Source: Gp6-AA40 sp035647075 (lineage in GTDB: Bacteria; Acidobacteriota; Vicinamibacteria; Vicinamibacterales; UBA2999). Taken from it: a DNA stretch of 15,413 bases. The DNA is taken from positions 1 through 15,413 of the forward strand of contig DASROF010000023.1 in the NCBI GenBank assembly GCA_035647075.1, written 5' to 3'. The notes beneath the pieces are model-generated. The model worked only from the letters and a program-made list of their open reading frames with translations, was not told the DNA's origin and searched no databases. Every line of letters starts with the position of its first letter. The stretch's first letter is position 1. This document shows, piece after piece, positions 7,346-13,668 of the stretch. The position numbers and the translations under genes were made by a program.

Positions 7346-7783
7346 CTAGGGGCGACCGGGCCCGCCCCGCCCAGGGCCCTGCTGCGGGATTCCGCTCAGT
7401 GGGATAACGGTAGTTCCGTCCGCGCGTGTCAGGCCTCCCGCCCACGCGTGCTTCGATTCGTCGCGCGCGCCGTAGGCGGTCACGGTCACCATCTCGCCCG
7501 ACGACATGAGCGTCTCGAAAACGGTTCGCGTGAAGCCGTTCCGATCGAGCGTCCGCGGCCCGGGCGTCTCGAGCTGCCAGCTGACGATCTTCCCGCTGGG
7601 ATTCTTCACGTCGAGATAGATCCAGCCGTGCGGGTTCTCGTTGACGACCTTCGTGATCCGTCCAACCAGCGTGAGCGGTTTTGATTGGTCGTACTCAGCC
7701 TGAAACGAATGATGTGCCGCGGCCGCCATCGGCACGACGATGGCGCAGGCGGCAAGGCACAGGACGCGACGGGTGATGCTCAT
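7346..7783 (-). CDS. Secreted DUF6152 family protein
   Basis: A 145-residue protein from the ATG at 7783, which has GGAG ten bases upstream; the frame stays open to 7852 but that would overlap the previous gene. A signal peptide (residues 1-23, SITRRVLCLAACAIVVPMAAAA) leads directly into HHSFQAEYDQSKPLTLVGRI, the family's characteristic start. NENPHGWIYLDV (48-59) and ESKHAWAGG (109-117) are the other conserved parts, in a small beta-rich domain. The tail (QQGPGRGGPGRP) is Gly/Pro/Arg-rich. Function is unknown; from memory, relatives occur near quinoproteins and respiratory genes. It lies 25 bp after the SUMF1-fold gene and is probably cotranscribed with it. Signal cleavage after Ala23 would leave a free N-terminal His. 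Confidence 0.88.
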   Translation of the reverse strand: MSITRRVLCLAACAIVVPMAAAAHHSFQAEYDQSKPLTLVGRITKVVNENPHGWIYLDVKNPSGKIVSWQLETPGPRTLDRNGFTRTVFETLMSSGEMVTVTAYGARDESKHAWAGGLTRADGTTVIPLSGIPQQGPGRGGPGRP

Positions 7784-7808
7784 GGGATGCGTCTCCACGG
7801 ATTGCAGG

Positions 7809-8879
7809 TCATGGCGCCGGCGCGACCTTCTCGCGGACCACGCGGACGCCAATGTCGCTCACGCGCAGTGTCGGTCCGTAATAACTGAATCTCGCCGACA
7901 CGCGTTGGAAGGGCGCCGACTGATCCCATCCGCCGCCGCGCACGACGGGCAGACCGGTCGGAAGGCCGTCGATCGGATCGATCCCTGGATTGCCTGCACC
8001 CTGCAGCCCTCGGCCGCCGGCGATTTCACCGCGAAGCTCGTCGAGCTGACGCTGTAGATCAGCCACCTGCGCTCTCAGTGCATCGATCTGCTGCTGCTCG
8101 GTCGCACCGGGAGGCGGTGGCTGAAACGGCGGCGGACCCTGAGGACCCTGCGGAGCGCCGGGGCCTCCACCGCCGGGGCCACGACCGAAACCCTGACGCC
8201 CGCCACGCCCCGGACCACCCGGACGACCGCGTCCGCCACGGCCAGGCGGCGGTCCTGTCGGATCGATCACCGGGCTGTTGCTGTAGTAGTTCGCGCCGTA
8301 GAGATCCGACACCCACTCGCGCACGTTGCCCTGCACATCGTAGAGTCCCCAGGCGTTCGGCTTCTTCTGTCCCACCGGGTGCGTCTCATCGTCTGAGTTC
8401 GCTGCGTACCAGGCCACCTGATCGAGCGGGCCAGCGTACGGTTCGTCCTTGCCTGCACGCGCGGCGTATTCCCATTCCGCTTCGGTCGGGAGCCGGTAGT
8501 GGTAACCGTCGCCCGCGGCATTGAGCTTCGCGATGAAGTCCTGTGCCTCGATCTTGCTGATCGTTTCGACCGGCCGCGTGTCTCCCTTGCCGCCGCTCGG
8601 ATTGGTTTGCATGAGCGCGACCCACTGCGCCTGGGTGACTTCGTAGGTCCCGATCTCGAACGGCTTTGTGATCTGCACGCGGTGGCGCGGGTTCTCGTCC
8701 GGGTTGCACTGCCCGTCATTGCCCGAGCATCCCATCGTGAATTCGCCAGGCGGGATACTGACGAACTCCATGCCGATCGCGTTGCGGAGTCCACCGGCCT
8801 TCGCGGGTGCCGGCTTTTGCGCGTACACACCGGCCGCGAGAACAAAGGCACACAGCGCGACAAGGGGCAGGGTCTTCAC
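7809..8879 (-). CDS. Secreted SUMF1/FGE-fold protein with internal coiled-coil insert
   Basis: A 356-residue protein starting at GTG (8877-8879), chosen because it gives a signal peptide (KTLPLVALCAFVLAAGVYA-Q). The SUMF1 fold is plain: NAIGMEFVSIPPGEFTMG (33-50), FEIGTYEVTQAQWVALM (74-90), RPVETISKIEAQDF (102-115), YRLPTEAEWEYAARAG (128-143), NAWGLYDVQGNVREWVSD (175-192), and then VVRGGGWDQSAPFQRVSAR (312-330) with DIGVRVV at the end. Between about 210 and 308 the fold is interrupted by a Gly/Pro/Arg stretch and a regular coiled coil. The C-terminal part has no cysteine, so the copper-binding Cys pair of true formylglycine-generating enzymes is absent. The only mature cysteines are C51 and C58. 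A binding or structural role is more likely than FGE catalysis. No Shine-Dalgarno is evident; the 104-bp gap 8880-8983 may hold a promoter but shows no clear boxes. Confidence 0.9.
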   Translation of the reverse strand: MKTLPLVALCAFVLAAGVYAQKPAPAKAGGLRNAIGMEFVSIPPGEFTMGCSGNDGQCNPDENPRHRVQITKPFEIGTYEVTQAQWVALMQTNPSGGKGDTRPVETISKIEAQDFIAKLNAAGDGYHYRLPTEAEWEYAARAGKDEPYAGPLDQVAWYAANSDDETHPVGQKKPNAWGLYDVQGNVREWVSDLYGANYYSNSPVIDPTGPPPGRGGRGRPGGPGRGGRQGFGRGPGGGGPGAPQGPQGPPPFQPPPPGATEQQQIDALRAQVADLQRQLDELRGEIAGGRGLQGAGNPGIDPIDGLPTGLPVVRGGGWDQSAPFQRVSARFSYYGPTLRVSDIGVRVVREKVAPAP

Positions 8880-8983
8880 GTCGACAACGAACGTAACAGG
8901 ATTCGCCCGCCTGCGGCGTGAAGTTTCTGTGACCGCCTCGGCAAAAGCCCTGATTGGTCTGCCTGAAGTGGACGCATCGCTGG

Positions 8984-11065
8984 TTACGGAAGCGTGTACG
9001 CGATCAGCTCCGCACCATCATTGCCACTGACCGCGAGAACGATGAACTGCTTCCCGTCGATCTGATAGCTCATAGGCGACCCGGTCTGCTTCGCCGGCAT
9101 CTCCACCTCACCAACATCCGCACCCGTGCGCTTGTCATACGCCCGGAGCAGCGCGACGCGCCTGCCGGCCGCGTTCGAATGCACCCCGCCTTCACCGGCA
9201 ATCACCAGATTCTTCGTCGTCAGCACGCCGATGAACGTGCGGCCAGGCTGTCCGAGCCGCGGCAGGGTCAGGCCCTTCAGCAACGGGTGATTCTTGATGT
9301 CGTCCGGCGTTGAGCTGTGCGTCTTCTGCCAGACGATGTCGCCGGTGTTCATGTTGTACGCGGTGATCCGGTCGTACGGCGGCTTGAGAAGCGGCAGCCC
9401 CTGAACAGTCGCGCCTGGGCCGACGGCTGGGGCACCGCCCGGTGTGGCAGGAGTACCGCCGGCGCGACCCGGTCCGGCACCGCGCGCCTGGCCGGCGACA
9501 TACGCCATGTCCGACTGCGCGGGGCCGGTAGGCGGCACGAGGCCGTTGACATACACATTCGTGTGCGAGTGGATGTAGAGGAAGTTGCTCTCGGGATCCA
9601 TCGACCCGCCAGGCCAGTTGGCGCCGCCAACCTCCGACGGCACCTGTAGCGTCCCGATCGGGCCGTTGGCATTACTGACAACCGGCGGCGTATAGATCGG
9701 TCCCATCTTGTAGCGCTTTACCACTTCGAGCGCCTGGGCCTTGATCGCCGGCGTCAGGTCGTTCAGATCGTTTTCGGTGATGCCGTGCAGGTCGAACGGC
9801 AACGGTTTGGTGGGGAAGGGTTGCGTCGGGCTGCTCCGCTCCTTCGGCACGTCCGACTGTGGCACGGGACGCTCTTCAATCGGCCAGATCGGCTCGCCGG
9901 TCTCGCGGTTGAAGACAAAGAGCATCGCGCTCTTCGTCGGCTGCGCGATCGCCTTCACGGTACGGCCGTTGACGGTCATGTCGAACAGCATCGGCGCGCA
10001 CGGCAGATCCCAGTCCCAGACGTCGTGATGCGCGGTCTGGAAATGCCACTTGCGTTTTCCGGTCTTGACGTCGAGCGCGAGCAGCGTGTCGGCGAACAGC
10101 GTGTCGCCGGGCCGGTGACCGCCGTAGTAGTCGCCGGTCGGCATCTCCACAGGCACGTAGACGAGACCCAGTTCGGGGTCCGCGCTCATCTGCGCCCACA
10201 CGCCGGTATTGCCGTTGATCTCCGCGCCGTTTTCCAGCCACGTGTCGTAGCCGAACTCGCCCGGCTTCGGAATGGTGTGGAAGATCCAGAGCCGCCTGCC
10301 GGTGCGCGCGTCATAGCCACGCACCGACCCTTTCGCATTCCTCATCGTGCGCGGCGCAGACCCGGGCCGGTGCGCCATGCCGACGACGATGACGTCGCCG
10401 ACGACGAGCGGTGTGGCATTGAGGCCCATCTCGCCGGTGTTGAGATCGATCTCCTGATCGGCCTCGAGCTTCAGATCGACGGCGCCGTTCTTGCCGAACG
10501 CGGGAATCGGAACGCCGGTCTTCGCGTCGAGCGCCATCAGCCGGTAGCCGGGCGTGACGTAGATGATTCGTTTGTCGGTCCCGTTCGTGGCGGCCCAGTA
10601 GGCGAGGCCGCGGCCAGCGCCGGCACGGATCGCGTTATCGCCACGCACGCCTTCGTTCTCCGCGTGCATCCACATCATCTCGCCTGTCGTCGGGTTGAGC
10701 GCGATCACCGCGCGGCGCATGCCGGCAGTCGTGTAGAGCACGCGGTCGACGAGCAGCGGAGTGGCGGCGTAGAGCGTGTCGGGACGCGGGCCGAGGAAGT
10801 CGGTCTTGAGGCGCCAGGCAATCTTGAGATCGTTGAAGTTGTCCTTCGTGATCTGATCGGCGGCCGAGTAACGATGGCTGGCGAGGTCGCTGCCGTAGGT
10901 CGTCCAGTCGGTGGTCGTCGTGGAGCGAGCCCTGTCAGGCTCGCTTTGGACGCGTCCAGCCTGCGCGTCGGCGTCCGAGCTGCCGAGGCCGTCAACGAAT
11001 GCGGCGATGGCCACCGCCGCGAGTACGCCTGCCAGTCTCATCAGTCTCACTTGCGTCTCCGTCAT
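8984..11065 (-). CDS. PQQ-dependent dehydrogenase (quinoprotein beta-propeller)
   Basis: A 693-residue protein with an N-terminal signal region (LMRLAGVLAAVAIAAFVDGL up to about Ala35). An in-frame ATG at 11041 is an alternative start; neither has a good Shine-Dalgarno. The mature protein opens with DWTTYGSDLASHRYSAADQI (53-72), typical of quinoprotein glucose/alcohol dehydrogenases. Propeller blade repeats with V-x-A-L-N/D-x-x-T-G-x-x-x-W are visible (119-132, 328-340, 567-579). The motif FQTAHHDVWDWDLP (342-355) is a glucose-dehydrogenase-type signature, and GGANWPGGSMDPES (480-493) is the other strong family motif. There is no haem motif (CxxCH), so electrons must pass to a separate acceptor. 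A Gly/Ala/Pro-rich loop (523-558) is inserted before the last blades. Substrate is unknown: sugar or alcohol by family. It is the first gene of the likely minus-strand operon. Confidence 0.92.
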   Translation of the reverse strand: MTETQVRLMRLAGVLAAVAIAAFVDGLGSSDADAQAGRVQSEPDRARSTTTTDWTTYGSDLASHRYSAADQITKDNFNDLKIAWRLKTDFLGPRPDTLYAATPLLVDRVLYTTAGMRRAVIALNPTTGEMMWMHAENEGVRGDNAIRAGAGRGLAYWAATNGTDKRIIYVTPGYRLMALDAKTGVPIPAFGKNGAVDLKLEADQEIDLNTGEMGLNATPLVVGDVIVVGMAHRPGSAPRTMRNAKGSVRGYDARTGRRLWIFHTIPKPGEFGYDTWLENGAEINGNTGVWAQMSADPELGLVYVPVEMPTGDYYGGHRPGDTLFADTLLALDVKTGKRKWHFQTAHHDVWDWDLPCAPMLFDMTVNGRTVKAIAQPTKSAMLFVFNRETGEPIWPIEERPVPQSDVPKERSSPTQPFPTKPLPFDLHGITENDLNDLTPAIKAQALEVVKRYKMGPIYTPPVVSNANGPIGTLQVPSEVGGANWPGGSMDPESNFLYIHSHTNVYVNGLVPPTGPAQSDMAYVAGQARGAGPGRAGGTPATPGGAPAVGPGATVQGLPLLKPPYDRITAYNMNTGDIVWQKTHSSTPDDIKNHPLLKGLTLPRLGQPGRTFIGVLTTKNLVIAGEGGVHSNAAGRRVALLRAYDKRTGADVGEVEMPAKQTGSPMSYQIDGKQFIVLAVSGNDGAELIAYTLP

Positions 11066-11100
11066 CGAATTCGTCGTGTTTGGTTTCAGCCGGACCTATT

Positions 11101-12750
11101 ATGGGCGCTGCGGACCAATACGTGATCTGCCCTCACTGTAGCGGACGGAATTTCAAATGGGCGCGACGATGCGGACACTGCGCGCGTCCGCTCGATCTGT
11201 CTGCACCAGCCGAACCTGTACCGCCTGTTCTGCCCGATCTGCAGCTCGCCATCCCGGAGTCCTCGCACGTGCGGATTCGTGAAGAGCGCCACGCAGCGAT
11301 ACGCGCGGCGCTGGCGGAGCGAGGAACGCGCGTGGTCGTCACGCCGGCGCTCGTCGCAGCAAACATCGTGATGTTCCTCATCGTCGCCGCGCAGGACCGA
11401 CACATCTTTAGTCTCGACACGGACACGCTCCTGAGATGGGGAGCCATCTACGGTCCCGATGTGGCACAGGGCGAGTGGTGGCGCCTGATGACCGGTGTGT
11501 TTCTCCATGGCGGCGCTTTTCACCTGGTGTCGAACATGTTCGCGCTGGTGATCATCGGGTCGATTACGGAGCGGCTGTTTGGCAGCACCGCTTTCTGCGT
11601 GGTCTACGCGCTCGCGGGACTCGGGGGATCGATCGCCAGCGAATGGTGGCACCCGGTCAGCATCAGCGTAGGAGCGTCGGGTGCGATCTTCGGGCTGTAC
11701 GGAGGTCTGTTCGCCTTTCTGCTGCGACGTCACGCGACGTTGCCGCGTGGGGTCGTCTCATCGTTGACGTCCGGTGCCGCTGTCGTGGTTGTGTACAACA
11801 TCGCGGCCGGCCTGACGCAGACGCAGATCGATAACGCAGGTCATGTCGGGGGATTGGTGGCCGGCTTGTTCGCCGGCCTCGCCGTCACGGCCTCGCGGGA
11901 TGCGGCGAACGTCACCGCCGCTCGCAGGCGAGTGGTCATGGTGGCGTCGGCTGGCCTCGTTCTCGCTGCCATGACCGTGCACGCGCTGCCGCACTACGGA
12001 GACCTTCGCCGCAATCTCTCGAAGTTCTCGGCACTGGATGCGGCCACGCTGACCGCGTCGCAACGATCGCTTGACAAACTCGCTACGGGCGAACTGACCG
12101 AAGAAGACACCGCGCTCGCAATCGAACAGCTGGTTCCACCATGGCACGCGCAACGTTCAACGCTCGTGACGTTGAAGATTCCACCGTCCGATCGTCCGCT
12201 CGCCGCACAGATCGTGCAATACATGGACGCTCGTGAGCGCGGCTGGACGCTCACGGCGGAGGCTCTGCGAAAGCGCGATGTGACGCTCCTCCAACAAGGT
12301 CAGGCCGCGCATGCCGCCGCACTTCGCAACTTGCCGGTCAGGATCAGTGGCCGGCGCCGAATCATGCGGCTCCCAAGACCCTCTCGCGCTGGCGCGATCA
12401 TGCTCGGTTCGTCTGATCTCGATGGGGAACTGCGCCGCACCGAGACGCTCGAGCGAACGTCGGTGGGCAATTACAACAAAGCGATGACGCGCGCACGGGC
12501 GGGCCAGATCTCGTTGCCTGAAGTGGCGGACACGATTGAGAAGGAGATCATCGTTCCGTGGGCCGCGCAGTACGAACGTCTGCTGTCACTCAAGTTGCAC
12601 GGGCCTCCCGACTGGACCAGAAAACCCGTGGCCGAATTCATGCGCCGCCGGCTTGTCGCCTGGCGTCTGACAGCGCGCGCCGTGCGCGAACGCGATCCGT
12701 TGCTGATGAAACAGGCGGTTACCGCGCAGCGCGAGGCACTGGGGCGCTGA
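11101..12750 (+). CDS. Rhomboid intramembrane serine protease with zinc ribbon and duplicated C-terminal domain
   Basis: A 549-residue protein from the ATG at 11101. The frame opens at 10999, but MGAADQYVICPHC fits a native N-terminus, and the longer form overlaps the divergent dehydrogenase gene. C10, C13, C24 and C27 form a CxxC-CxxC zinc ribbon. After a linker, about six membrane segments span roughly 78-268. They carry the rhomboid signatures WWRLMTGVFLHGGAFHLVSN (126-145), catalytic Ser193 in GASGAIFG and catalytic His248 in DNAGHVGG. A further hydrophobic helix lies at about 277-296. Residues 329-408 and 467-547 are two related helical domains, probably soluble. Rhomboids cut transmembrane substrates inside the membrane; the substrate here is unknown. 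No Shine-Dalgarno is visible. Only 35 bp separate it from the divergent start at 11065. Confidence 0.92.
   Translation: MGAADQYVICPHCSGRNFKWARRCGHCARPLDLSAPAEPVPPVLPDLQLAIPESSHVRIREERHAAIRAALAERGTRVVVTPALVAANIVMFLIVAAQDRHIFSLDTDTLLRWGAIYGPDVAQGEWWRLMTGVFLHGGAFHLVSNMFALVIIGSITERLFGSTAFCVVYALAGLGGSIASEWWHPVSISVGASGAIFGLYGGLFAFLLRRHATLPRGVVSSLTSGAAVVVVYNIAAGLTQTQIDNAGHVGGLVAGLFAGLAVTASRDAANVTAARRRVVMVASAGLVLAAMTVHALPHYGDLRRNLSKFSALDAATLTASQRSLDKLATGELTEEDTALAIEQLVPPWHAQRSTLVTLKIPPSDRPLAAQIVQYMDARERGWTLTAEALRKRDVTLLQQGQAAHAAALRNLPVRISGRRRIMRLPRPSRAGAIMLGSSDLDGELRRTETLERTSVGNYNKAMTRARAGQISLPEVADTIEKEIIVPWAAQYERLLSLKLHGPPDWTRKPVAEFMRRRLVAWRLTARAVRERDPLLMKQAVTAQREALGR
12085..12741 (+). repeat. Two related ~80-residue domains within the rhomboid gene
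   Basis: Copy 1 is encoded by 12085-12324 and copy 2 by 12499-12741. At protein level they share G-(E/Q)-(L/I) near the start, PW-x-AQ followed by L-x-x-LK(I/L), W-x-LTA-x-A-x-R-x-RD and a final Q-x-x-x-AL. The DNA has diverged, so this is an old duplication. Both copies look all-helical. Confidence 0.7.
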
Positions 12751-12862
12751 TCCATGAGCGGCCTTGCGACACAGGTGGCGCGCTGGGCGAGGAGAGTGTG
12801 CAACTGCTGCGCGCAAATCAGGCGATCGGGGCGAGAATGTGCACTCAGGAGATGCGCCGCTC

Positions 12863-13660
12863 ATGCCTGAAGTTCCGTTCCTCACGCTTGCCGCGTTAAC
12901 CCGGGATCTCGAAGACGCAGGCTCGTCCGATCGGTTGAATGTCACCATCAACGTCGACGGCATCGACGTCGCCGTCGCCGAGTTTGTCGCGGAGCATGCC
13001 GACGCGCAAGGTTATCTGCGGCACGCGGTGGCGGTCGTCTCGTTCCACTCGGAGTCGCTCACGAATTCATCCGTGCGCATTGGCAACCGCGGCGATGATG
13101 CCTGGGCGCCGCAGCACATCCTGCTGTTTGGACACACGACCCGCGAGAGTGTTGTCCCGATCGCGATGGAGACGGACCTGACGGCGTGGCTGAGTTCCGA
13201 CGCCAGCGAGGGCGCGCTCACCCTGCCGCTCCGGCTGGTCGGGCTCGGTGGCTCCGACACCCTGATTCATCGGCTGCTGCTGCTCGTGCGCACCGCGGAT
13301 ACGGGCGACGCCGGCACGGACAGCCTCGTGCAGCTTCAGGTCACGATCAACGGGCAACTGCACGTATCGGAGGTCCTCACCGATACGCAGCAGGACGATC
13401 TCGAGCGCGGCGTCTCCAACTGGTACTACCTCCCGGTGCAGACGCCCTTTACGAGGCAGGACTTTGATCTCGGCAACGGCCGGATGGAGCTCGAGATCCT
13501 TGGCAAAGATGCGTGGCTGCCCGACAGTCTCTACGTGTTCGGCCTGGACACTCCGACCGGCCGGCCGACGAAACTGGTGCCGTTGAAGGCCAAGCGGGTC
13601 TGGGGCGGGCTCGTCCTCAGCCGGGACCCCGATGAAGGGAGCACGAAAGTCGGACTGTAA
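12863..13660 (+). CDS. Protein of two tandem related predicted beta-sandwich halves (PLAT/LH2-like?)
   Basis: A 265-residue protein with no signal peptide or membrane segment. The ATG at 12863 has GGAG eleven bases upstream; the frame upstream of it to 12764 has no Shine-Dalgarno and unlikely composition. The protein is an internal duplication. Half 1 has VTIN at 27-30, RIGNRGDDAWAPQHILLFG at 72-90 and VPIAMETDLTAWLS at 98-111. Half 2 has VTIN at 160-163, LEILGKDAWLPDSLYVFG at 210-227 and VPLKAKRVWGGLVLS at 239-253. The alternating strands and the DAW-P-x-x-(I/L)-x-(L/V)-FG motif resemble PLAT/LH2-type sandwiches, but I cannot confirm the family. It lies 112 bp after the rhomboid gene on the same strand and might be cotranscribed. 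It ends 8 bp before the stop of the converging outer-membrane gene. Confidence 0.75.
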   Translation: MPEVPFLTLAALTRDLEDAGSSDRLNVTINVDGIDVAVAEFVAEHADAQGYLRHAVAVVSFHSESLTNSSVRIGNRGDDAWAPQHILLFGHTTRESVVPIAMETDLTAWLSSDASEGALTLPLRLVGLGGSDTLIHRLLLLVRTADTGDAGTDSLVQLQVTINGQLHVSEVLTDTQQDDLERGVSNWYYLPVQTPFTRQDFDLGNGRMELEILGKDAWLPDSLYVFGLDTPTGRPTKLVPLKAKRVWGGLVLSRDPDEGSTKVGL

Positions 13661-13668
13661 GCCCGCGT

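Noticed and set aside
8099..8252. Gly/Pro/Arg-rich DNA in the SUMF1 gene as a separate repeat element or mobile insertion
   Set aside because: There are no terminal inverted repeats or target-site duplication, the frame is kept, and the sequence continues smoothly into a coiled coil of the same protein.
11097..11103. TATTATG as a -10 box for the rhomboid gene
   Set aside because: It overlaps the start codon, so it cannot drive this gene from 11101. Its reverse (CATAAT) could serve the divergent dehydrogenase gene but has no -35.
9785..11125. 446-residue open frame antisense to the PQQ dehydrogenase
   Set aside because: It has Arg/Val/His-rich composition with no domain or export signal, mirrors codon-position GC of the real gene, and runs through the divergent promoter and into the rhomboid gene.
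12754..12870. Possible 38-residue ORF in the gap after the rhomboid gene, overlapping the next start
   Set aside because: No Shine-Dalgarno, Arg/Cys-rich random-looking sequence, and the following gene has its own ribosome site inside it.
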